Assembly: GCA_002427755.1 (NCBI GenBank)
Contig: DIYO01000009.1
Location: 747,296-811,295 of the forward strand
Direction: 5' to 3'
DNA: 64,000 nucleotides
Origin: Roseivirga sp. UBA6052
Lineage (GTDB): Bacteria > Bacteroidota > Bacteroidia > Cytophagales > Cyclobacteriaceae
Below are positions 35,846-42,540 of the stretch, piece after piece (the stretch's first letter is position 1; each line of letters opens with the position of its first letter). Position numbers and translations under genes: made by a program. The notes under the pieces are model-generated. The model saw nothing but the letters and a program-made list of their open reading frames with translations, was not told the DNA's origin and did no database searches.

Positions 35846-36853
35846 CTATTTTATTAAGAAGCTTCCTAGAATGGCTTTGTGGTCAGAGGTGATATTAACA
35901 GCATTAAGCGAGTCGCAACCTATACCTTCAGAATGAAGAATGTAGTCTATCGGTATTTGAGCTACAAAAGGGTTCCAAGTAGGGTAGGTGGGCGTTAGCC
36001 TTTTTCTACTATCCCTCAGTTTTGTATTGGATTTAAAAGTTAACAAACGATTATCCCATGGAACGGTATTGAAATCTCCTAAAACCAAGAACTCTCCTTC
36101 AGATTCAGATATGTGATCTTGAACTGTTTCTAAGTGACTATTTCTATGCCTCCATCTTTGCTTGGTAGTAGGAGAGCGGGTGTGAAGGCTCACGAAATTG
36201 ATTGATTCATTGTTGAGTTCGACTTTACCTGTAATGTTGAGTGTACCATCCCAATCATGAACTTCAAGTTCATTTAGTTGATACTTGCTAAAAATGGCAA
36301 TCCCTTGATGATGATTTCCGTTTGAAGCAATCTTGTGATAGGGATACAGATCCTTTAATGTAGTGGCTAGCACTTCTGCCCATTCGGTACTAACCTCTTG
36401 AAAAGACAATAAATCTGTGTTGAGTTGTAAAATCCTAGAGACTGTTGATTCATAAGATGTGTTGGTTGCCAGCACATTGAATTGAAGAATACTGAGTTCT
36501 TCTTTTCCTTGTCTAATATTTAGCGTGGCATCGAGCGGGCCGTTCACTTTTATCAAGAGGAGGGTGTAAATAATGAAGTTCGTAGTTGCCACACGATAAT
36601 GCCTTTTTAAGATCCAGACAATACTAAAAATACCGTAGGCTAACATGGCTTGAAATAGAAAAGATTGAAGTAGGGTTAGCTCGAATGTTAAGCTGGGAAT
36701 TAACAATAGAATGGCCGGCAAAATGAAAACCGCAGCCACCATTCGCTCTTTGTTTTTAGTTTGCCTTGACCAGCAATACATTCTAATTACAAATAGAAAT
36801 AGCTTCAGAATAAATCTTACGCGTCTTGGGTTTTTAATGTCTAATAGTTCCAT
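35846..36853 (-). CDS. Membrane-anchored endonuclease/exonuclease/phosphatase family protein (copy 1)
   Basis: A 335-residue protein with two or three N-terminal hydrophobic helices (about 38-105) followed by an EEP hydrolase domain. Active-site motifs are LSILQFNVLATN (metal Asn), LLSFQEV (metal Glu), FVSLHTRSP, LGDFNTVPWDNRL (Asp-x-Asn) and ITSDHKAILGSF (catalytic His). The family includes nucleases, sphingomyelinases and inositol phosphatases; membrane tethering points to an envelope or extracytoplasmic phosphodiester target. A closely similar paralogue lies 1 kb upstream on the same strand. It starts one base after the stop of the winged-helix regulator. Confidence 0.9.
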   Translation of the reverse strand: MELLDIKNPRRVRFILKLFLFVIRMYCWSRQTKNKERMVAAVFILPAILLLIPSLTFELTLLQSFLFQAMLAYGIFSIVWILKRHYRVATTNFIIYTLLLIKVNGPLDATLNIRQGKEELSILQFNVLATNTSYESTVSRILQLNTDLLSFQEVSTEWAEVLATTLKDLYPYHKIASNGNHHQGIAIFSKYQLNELEVHDWDGTLNITGKVELNNESINFVSLHTRSPTTKQRWRHRNSHLETVQDHISESEGEFLVLGDFNTVPWDNRLLTFKSNTKLRDSRKRLTPTYPTWNPFVAQIPIDYILHSEGIGCDSLNAVNITSDHKAILGSFLIK

Positions 36854-36854
36854 T

Positions 36855-37154
36855 TCACATTTGATTTTTAATGAGTAATTCGAGTGTGTTGATGTGTGAC
36901 CTAAAGGCGGTCTTACCTGACTTTGTAATGAAGTATTTGGTATTGGGCTTTCTTCCTACGAAGGACTTTTCAATAGAGATATAAGCCTCTTTTTCTAGGG
37001 CTTTTAAATGGCTGGCCAGGTTACCGTCAGTAACATTTAAGAGTTCCTTTAAGCGATTGTACTCGACTTTTTCATTCGCCACTAAAGCAGACATGATGCC
37101 AAGTCTCACTCGATTCTCGAATGCTTTATTAAGACTATGTATATCTACTTTCAA
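36855..37154 (-). CDS. Winged-helix transcriptional regulator (MarR/ArsR-like, HTH_34 type)
   Basis: A small DNA-binding protein of 99 residues from TTG 37154 (MKVDIHSLNKAFENRVRLGI). The recognition region is NRLKELLNVTDGNLASHLKALEKEAYI (about 38-64), followed by a wing SFVGRKPNTKYFITKSGK, the standard pattern of this family. Its TTG start overlaps the stop codon of the upstream membrane-protein gene (TTGA), so translation is coupled and the longer upstream reading frame is not used. Regulators of this kind commonly repress the membrane protein encoded with them; that role is inferred. Confidence 0.87.
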   Translation of the reverse strand: MKVDIHSLNKAFENRVRLGIMSALVANEKVEYNRLKELLNVTDGNLASHLKALEKEAYISIEKSFVGRKPNTKYFITKSGKTAFRSHINTLELLIKNQM

Positions 37155-37771
37155 CGGTCGTATTTGAAATACATGAATGATCCATACACGATGTGAAGCA
37201 CACCAAAACCTATTGCCCAAATAATGAGCCCTTTGCCTACAATAAAGCAGGCGACTAAGCCAAGCAGCACCTCAGTTATGCCCAAGTACTTTATGTCTCT
37301 ATAGGTAAAATGGCTTGCGTTAATTAATGCTAGACCGTAAAAGATTAGGGTCATTGGAGCGATAAGACCTATGATGCCATTTGAGTACAAGACAAATACA
37401 ACTATAGCACCTGTTATCAGTGGGTAGCTTAGGTTCAATATGAGTTTAGCTGTGGTTTCGTCCCAACTTTTTACACCGTGCTTTTTGGCTTTAGCTATAG
37501 TAAGTAATAGCCCGGTAACTATTGTTAGCGCCAAAACGCTTACAGCAATTAGAATAAGTACCTGTGCATTATCTATAGCATTTCTGACTAATTGCTCGCC
37601 ATAAATTACATCATCTATCGTAGTGTAGGCGATATTATAAGCTAGTACGGCACCTATAAGCGCATAGACTCCGGCCAATATCCCAGACAGTCCACTAAGT
37701 GAAATAAACTTCGAGGATTTCTCCATCATGGACCGTATTTCAGTAATATCCTTTAAGTAATCTTTTGCCAT
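37151..37771 (-). CDS. Polytopic membrane protein paired with winged-helix regulator
   Basis: A 206-residue protein with a short amphipathic N-terminus (DYLKDITEIRSMMEKSSKFISLSGLSGILAG) and about six hydrophobic segments. The sequence is typical of unnamed Bacteroidota membrane proteins encoded together with a small winged-helix regulator. No catalytic motif is visible and the function is unknown. It lies between two copies of the EEP hydrolase, 80 bp after copy 2, and is coupled to the regulator by a TTGA start/stop overlap. Confidence 0.8.
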   Translation of the reverse strand: MAKDYLKDITEIRSMMEKSSKFISLSGLSGILAGVYALIGAVLAYNIAYTTIDDVIYGEQLVRNAIDNAQVLILIAVSVLALTIVTGLLLTIAKAKKHGVKSWDETTAKLILNLSYPLITGAIVVFVLYSNGIIGLIAPMTLIFYGLALINASHFTYRDIKYLGITEVLLGLVACFIVGKGLIIWAIGFGVLHIVYGSFMYFKYDR

Positions 37772-37851
37772 TTTAAAAGTACTTTGAAATTCAAAGTTAA
37801 TGGAAATATGATTAACTCAAAATGAATAAGGTTAAGTCGATTTAAGTAGTA

Positions 37852-38880
37852 TTACCTCAAGAGGAAGCTTCCTAAAATGGCTCTATGGTCTGAAGTTATT
37901 CTAATGGCATCTAGTTGGTCACAGCCAATTCCATTAGAGTGAAAAATATAGTCTATTGGAATTTGCGCGAAGAACGGATTCCATGACGGATATGTAGGGG
38001 TTAGCTTCTTGCGACTATCTCTAAGCTTGGTGTTTGTTCGGAAACTTTCTAGACGATTATCCCATGGTACGGTATTAAAATCACCCAGCACGAGAAACTC
38101 TCCTTCCTGATTACCAATGTACTCCTCGGCAATTTTTAAATGCTCGTTTCTATTGATGTATCTCTCCTTTGTCATGGGAGATTTTGTATGTAAGCAAACA
38201 AAATTGATCTCTTTATCGCTGATTTTAATTTTGCCGGTAATGTTTTGTGTCCCAATCCAATTGAACACTTCAACATCTATTAAAGGCTTTTTGCTGAATA
38301 CTGCAATTCCTTGACCTTCGTCCCAATTTGTTGCAATCTTATAAAATGGGAATTGCTCTTTTAGACCACTTTCCAGCGAAGCTCCCCATAATTCATTCAC
38401 CTCTTGAAATGCAACAAGGTCTGCATCAATCATTTTAACACGCGCAACTGTTTCAGAGTAGGATTCATTGGTAGCCAGTACGTTAAATTGGAGAACACTA
38501 AGCTGCTCTTTTCCTTCTACTACGTTTAAAGTTAAGTCCATCGGGGCACTCACCTTAATGAGTAGCAAGACATAGATTAAAAAATTAGTGGCGGCAACTC
38601 TGTAGTGTCTTTTATAAATCCAGTAGGCACTAAAAAATCCATAAGCCAACATGCCTTGAAATAAGAACGATTGAAAAAGTGTAATGGTAAAACTGAACAT
38701 TGGAAGTAACATGAATACTGCCGGAATGGTAAATAAACCGGCTACAATCCTTTCCTTATTCTTTGTTTGGCAAACCCATTGCAATACATGGTTCAAGAAC
38801 TTTTTAAGGTTCTTTATAAGCATCTTATGAATGGCGATAAGAGCTACTTTTTGGTTGAGCTGTATTTCGTTTCCATGCAT
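37852..38880 (-). CDS. Membrane-anchored endonuclease/exonuclease/phosphatase family protein (copy 2)
   Basis: A 342-residue paralogue of the protein at 35846-36853, with the same N-terminal hydrophobic helices and the same catalytic motifs: LSVLQFNVLATN, LVAFQEV, FVCLHTKSP, LGDFNTVPWDNRL, ITSDHRAILGSF. The C-terminal 100 residues are nearly the same in both copies, including the rare string TKLRDSRKKLTPTYP. The N-terminus is longer by about 20 residues (MHGNEIQLNQK); a later start at MLIKNLKKF would make the two copies equal in length. It is the first gene of the four-gene unit. Confidence 0.9.
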   Translation of the reverse strand: MHGNEIQLNQKVALIAIHKMLIKNLKKFLNHVLQWVCQTKNKERIVAGLFTIPAVFMLLPMFSFTITLFQSFLFQGMLAYGFFSAYWIYKRHYRVAATNFLIYVLLLIKVSAPMDLTLNVVEGKEQLSVLQFNVLATNESYSETVARVKMIDADLVAFQEVNELWGASLESGLKEQFPFYKIATNWDEGQGIAVFSKKPLIDVEVFNWIGTQNITGKIKISDKEINFVCLHTKSPMTKERYINRNEHLKIAEEYIGNQEGEFLVLGDFNTVPWDNRLESFRTNTKLRDSRKKLTPTYPSWNPFFAQIPIDYIFHSNGIGCDQLDAIRITSDHRAILGSFLLR

Positions 38881-38920
38881 ATCCTAACAGGTTAAATGGT
38901 CGGCTTTTGGTTTGTAAATA

Positions 38921-38928
38921 CAAAGTTA
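38921..38928 (-). promoter_or_regulatory. Candidate Bacteroidota -7 promoter element for the EEP operon
   Basis: On the minus strand TAACTTTG is an exact TAnnTTTG match about 40 bp before the ATG of EEP copy 2. A clear TTG at the -33 spacing is lacking (TTC is present), so strength is uncertain. Confidence 0.45.
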
Positions 38929-39032
38929 GGTACTGTGAATCCCTGAATATATTTAACAGACGACTGGTAGGATTATGTCGATGATTGTTAGATTTTGAAG
39001 GAAATGTTTAAAACATACTTTTAAACCAGAGC

Positions 39033-39689
39033 TCAAAATCCGTTGTGCTCAATAAATGCTTTTAATTCCCTATGATTGGAAACGGTTGTAAATGCGCCTG
39101 CCTCCGAAAGCTTCTCCTTTAAACCGTCTCTAACATGTGAACCACCTAAAAACCCTATGGTTTTAAGGCCTGCGGCACTGCTGGCCACTACACCAGCTAG
39201 GCTATCTTCTACTACCATGATCTCCTCTTTAGGCACCATAGTTTTCTCAATGGCCAACTGATAAACAGCAGGATCAGGTTTGCCTTTAGCCACCATTTCT
39301 GCGGAATAAACGCGTCCGCCAAAACGATCACTGATTCCTAATTTTTCTAAAGCCAGTTCAACATAATCCTTGGCACTGTTTGAAACACATGAGATAGGTA
39401 AATTGATAGATTCAATCATTTTCCAAACTCCAGGTATGGGGCTTTGATTTTCCTTAATTAGGTTATCTAACATGGGCACAACTTCAACCAAATTGATATT
39501 CTGATCTAGAAGCTTCTTGTCTTTGAGAATGTTGATGATATCTGTGAATGTTTTACCGGTGTATTCTGCTATATAGGTTTCTAAGTCGATGCTTACGCCT
39601 TCGGAATTGAGCCACTTGGTAACTTCCTCAGCGGCAACAATTTCTGTGTCTATTAAAACACCATCGCAGTCAAATAGTATATGTTTCAT
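39033..39689 (-). CDS. HAD-superfamily hydrolase, beta-phosphoglucomutase-like
   Basis: A 218-residue haloacid-dehalogenase phosphatase with a C1-type helical cap. Motif I is FDCDGVLIDTE (nucleophile and acid-base aspartates at residues 8 and 10), motif II CVSNSAKD, motif III the lysine in KGKPDPAVYQ, and motif IV VVEDSLAGVVASSAAG. The cap segment (about 18-85) includes a TGKTFTDI loop, as in beta-phosphoglucomutases and small sugar-phosphate phosphatases. Substrate not predictable. It is divergent from the lipoprotein gene with only about 14-47 bp between starts. Confidence 0.9.
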   Translation of the reverse strand: MKHILFDCDGVLIDTEIVAAEEVTKWLNSEGVSIDLETYIAEYTGKTFTDIINILKDKKLLDQNINLVEVVPMLDNLIKENQSPIPGVWKMIESINLPISCVSNSAKDYVELALEKLGISDRFGGRVYSAEMVAKGKPDPAVYQLAIEKTMVPKEEIMVVEDSLAGVVASSAAGLKTIGFLGGSHVRDGLKEKLSEAGAFTTVSNHRELKAFIEHNGF

Positions 39690-39703
39690 TTTCGTAAATT
39701 GTA

Positions 39704-40804
39704 GTGAAGAACACGTTTATTTTAAGCACATGCAAGGTGAGTAAGCAATTCGCTCAAATATTTAATATTCTCTTTTTTTCGGTGATCATTGCTGGTTGTG
39801 ACAATTCTCCATTGCCAAACCCGGAACCCCTTGACCAGGATAGTCACCTCATGCTTGTGGGCCCTGAAAAATATGTGATATTGCTAAATGAAAATTTTCA
39901 AGGAATTGATGCTTCACATTGGGCTTGCTCATTAGAGAGAAATCCAAGTATTGAAGACCCGAATGCTATTGTATCTCAACCCGTACTTTTCGAACAGCTT
40001 GAGGTTTTACAGAATGCGGGCATCGCAAAAAGTGTAATTTTTGGATTACAGCCTTCCACTAGATATTACTGTCGTCCGTTTAAAAGTGCAGTTGGCTATG
40101 GAAAGGAAATTTCTTTTAAAACAGGACCTGATATCGGACAAAGGTTAACCCATTGGGAAGAGGAGGTGAATGCTAATTCTCGCAGTAGTTCTAGTCTCTA
40201 TTATGACAGTTTAGGTAGACTGGCCTTATCTCATATATGGTTTTCTAACCTTACTGATTTTAGGTTTGGTTCTCAGAGTTATGGTAACATAAGTTTCTAC
40301 GAGTATAATACTAATGTAGTGAGCCAGTTCACGGTAAGATTAGATCCCAGTAATCAGTTCGAAGCTAAATATCCACAAGATTATACCGAGAGCATCAGGT
40401 ACACTTATCGTGATCGCAGGATAATCTCAGAGGAATGGCTGTCTTTTGTAGACAATAACACATATTTCTATGCCCCTGATCGGATTACTAAAGTTGAGGA
40501 ACGGGAGTGGAAAAAAGATTCCATTGTGATGGATTTCTCTCTAGGTAATAACTTGGCATTGTTTACCACATTTAGGTTTAAAAATGGAACATATGAGTTG
40601 CTAGAAACAGTTAAGCCCGTTTTGGACCCTTCTAAAAAAGACCCATTTTATGATCTGCAAAATCAACAATTGGGATACGGCAATTATCCATTAATCATCG
40701 GATTCGATGTGGCAGGTACACTTGAACCTCTAGAGTATTCATTCAACGGATCTTGGCCTATCTCGTTTGGAAATAGGAGATATGGTTATACCATATTTGA
40801 CTAG
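39704..40804 (+). CDS. Hypothetical outer-membrane or periplasmic lipoprotein
   Basis: A 366-residue protein with a lipoprotein signal: hydrophobic stretch FNILFFSVIIAGC, then DNSPLPNPEP, so Cys is the lipidation site. Two GTG starts are possible; 39704 gives a long n-region, while 39737 gives MSKQFAQIFNILFF, a more typical signal. Residues about 45-135 resemble a fibronectin-type III-like domain (STRYYCRPFKSAVGYGKEISFKT). The rest is rich in beta strands and aromatic residues and not recognised. Base composition is like the neighbours. It is convergent with the LOG-family gene, sharing CTAG as overlapping stops. Confidence 0.75.
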   Translation: MKNTFILSTCKVSKQFAQIFNILFFSVIIAGCDNSPLPNPEPLDQDSHLMLVGPEKYVILLNENFQGIDASHWACSLERNPSIEDPNAIVSQPVLFEQLEVLQNAGIAKSVIFGLQPSTRYYCRPFKSAVGYGKEISFKTGPDIGQRLTHWEEEVNANSRSSSSLYYDSLGRLALSHIWFSNLTDFRFGSQSYGNISFYEYNTNVVSQFTVRLDPSNQFEAKYPQDYTESIRYTYRDRRIISEEWLSFVDNNTYFYAPDRITKVEEREWKKDSIVMDFSLGNNLALFTTFRFKNGTYELLETVKPVLDPSKKDPFYDLQNQQLGYGNYPLIIGFDVAGTLEPLEYSFNGSWPISFGNRRYGYTIFD

Positions 40805-41505
40805 AAGTTTGGCGTAAGGAGGTATTTAGAGTAGAACTCATCAATAACCTTAACCGCTTCAGTTGGTGTTTCAACCAAGTTGATAAGGTCTAAATCTTCC
40901 GGGCTTATGTTTCCATAACCAAGCATAGTTTCTTTCACCCAATCCAAAAGGCCAGTCCAAAATTCTTTACCAACTAAAACGATTGGGAACCTTCCAATTT
41001 TATGCGTTTGAATAAGCGTTATTGCCTCAAATAGTTCATCTAGTGTTCCAAAGCCGCCAGGCATAACAATAAAGCCTTGTGAATACTTCACGAACATGAC
41101 TTTACGCACAAAGAAGTAATCGAAGGAGATCAGTTTATCAGGATCGATGTAAAGGTTATTGCCCTGCTCAAAGGGAAGCTCGATATTTAATCCTACAGAC
41201 TTACCATTTTCACTTCTCGCTCCTTTGTTACCGGCCTCCATAATTCCCGGACCACCACCGGTAATCACACCATAGCCATGTCTAACCAGTTTTGCGGCAA
41301 TTTCCACGGTAGTTTCGTAGATGGGGTTGTCAGGAGAAGTTCTGGCAGATCCAAAGATGGAAACACAAGGACCAATCTTAGCCAGTTTTTCAAAGCCTTC
41401 CACCATTTCAGCAACCACTTTAAAAACCACCCATGAGTCATGTGTTTTGATCTCGTTCCAGTTTCTGTCTTTAAACGCTTGCTTTATTTTATCTTCTGCT
41501 GTCAT
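40801..41505 (-). CDS. LOG family protein (TIGR00730; putative nucleotide 5'-monophosphate phosphoribohydrolase)
   Basis: A 234-residue Rossmann-like enzyme. The family hallmarks are GGGPGIMEAGNKGA and PGGFGTLDELFEAITLIQ; the latter contains the PGGxGTxxE motif whose glutamate is needed for hydrolysis of the N-glycosidic bond. LOG enzymes release a base and ribose 5-phosphate from AMP-type or cytokinin nucleotides. The N-terminal 50 residues (AEDKIKQAFKDRNW) are an extension usual in the larger bacterial subgroup. The gene is followed, convergent, by the lipoprotein gene and preceded by the epimerase start region. Confidence 0.93.
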   Translation of the reverse strand: MTAEDKIKQAFKDRNWNEIKTHDSWVVFKVVAEMVEGFEKLAKIGPCVSIFGSARTSPDNPIYETTVEIAAKLVRHGYGVITGGGPGIMEAGNKGARSENGKSVGLNIELPFEQGNNLYIDPDKLISFDYFFVRKVMFVKYSQGFIVMPGGFGTLDELFEAITLIQTHKIGRFPIVLVGKEFWTGLLDWVKETMLGYGNISPEDLDLINLVETPTEAVKVIDEFYSKYLLTPNF

Positions 41506-41550
41506 GTCTTCTGAATTATAGTCTATGAAGTGTGATTATTTGGAACCTAA

Positions 41551-42447
41551 TTAACGGCTCTTTAAGTCTTTCAGTGCTTCGGGTAATTTAGGAAATGAGA
41601 ATTTAAAGCCCGCTTCTTGAATTTTTTCTGAGCTTACTCTGCTTCCTCCAAGTACAATTGTACTCATTTCTCCCAACATTACTTTAAGAACCTTTGATGG
41701 AACGGATATGGGTAAATAAGGTTTTCTAAAGGCTTTAGCAGCTGCTTTAGTAAAGTCTCTATTCGTTTGCGGTTTGGGACCAACTGCGTTATAGGCGCCT
41801 TGAACTTCAGCGTTTTCTAGTGAGTAGATGATCATGTCTGCCAGATCATCAATATGAATCCAGCTCATATACTGGTTGCCCTTTCCAAGAGGTGCCGCCA
41901 CAGGTGGCTTTAGAAGTTCTTTTAAAGCACCACCGTTATTACTAAGTACGACTCCAATTCTCATTTGCACAAGCCTAATGCCTAGTGTTGAGATTTTGTT
42001 GGTGGCGGTCTCCCACGCATCTGTAACATGCGCTAAGAAGTCGTGCCCAACAGGCGAACCTTCTTTTACTATAGAATTACCAGTGTCACCACCATAAATG
42101 CCAATTGCGGAGGCTGCAATAAAGGTCTTTACCTGATGCTCTCTTTTTTGAAGTTCGTTGAAAAGCAACAGGCTCGTTTTGGTTCTACTGTTATAGATTT
42201 CGTCTTTTCTTTCAGCACTCCATTTTTTATCAGCAACACCAGCTCCAGCTAGGTGTATAATGGCATCTACATTTTCAAAAGCCGATGAATCAAGGTATTC
42301 CTTCTTATAATCCCAAACTCTTGTGTTTTCTGCGGAGCCTTTTGATCTGCTTAAGATGCTTACATCGTAGCCTTTTGCTTTCAGTTTGGGTATAAGCACT
42401 GAACCAACAAGACCTGTTCCTCCAGTAATGAGTACGCTTTTAGACAT
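41551..42447 (-). CDS. TIGR01777 family NAD-dependent epimerase/dehydratase-like protein
   Basis: A 298-residue extended short-chain dehydrogenase of the YfcH/SDR39U group. The nucleotide motif is ITGGTGLVGSVLIPKL at the N-terminus. Other family signatures are IIHLAGAGVADKKW, SASAIGIYGG, the arginine segment VQMRIGVVLSNNGGAL, and MSWIHIDDLADMI. The C-terminal DUF1731 block (LGEMSTIVLGGSRVSSEKIQEAGFKF) completes the assignment. The catalytic tyrosine is in the IGIYGG segment, as is usual for this subgroup. The reaction is unknown. It is read from a promoter near the terminator of the TonB receptor. Confidence 0.93.
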   Translation of the reverse strand: MSKSVLITGGTGLVGSVLIPKLKAKGYDVSILSRSKGSAENTRVWDYKKEYLDSSAFENVDAIIHLAGAGVADKKWSAERKDEIYNSRTKTSLLLFNELQKREHQVKTFIAASAIGIYGGDTGNSIVKEGSPVGHDFLAHVTDAWETATNKISTLGIRLVQMRIGVVLSNNGGALKELLKPPVAAPLGKGNQYMSWIHIDDLADMIIYSLENAEVQGAYNAVGPKPQTNRDFTKAAAKAFRKPYLPISVPSKVLKVMLGEMSTIVLGGSRVSSEKIQEAGFKFSFPKLPEALKDLKSR

Positions 42448-42492
42448 ATGTATTAAACATTCATCAACTAATAATATGTTTTCGGAAAGCCA

Positions 42493-42521
42493 AAAAAAAG
42501 CCCTTGTTAAAAGGGCTTTTT
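42493..42521 (-). terminator. Intrinsic terminator of the TonB receptor gene
   Basis: Stem 42500-42505 with 42511-42516 (GCCCTT/AAGGGC) extended by an A/T arm; on the minus strand it is followed by eight T residues (42492-42499). It lies 20 bp after the receptor stop codon, and the sequence can work in both directions. Confidence 0.88.
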
Positions 42522-42540
42522 AAGAGTTAAGTATTTTGTT

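Noticed and set aside
36855..37220. Longer 121-residue form of the winged-helix regulator
   Set aside because: The extra 22 residues are the out-of-frame reading of the upstream membrane-protein end; the TTGA overlap at 37151-37154 gives a normal family N-terminus.
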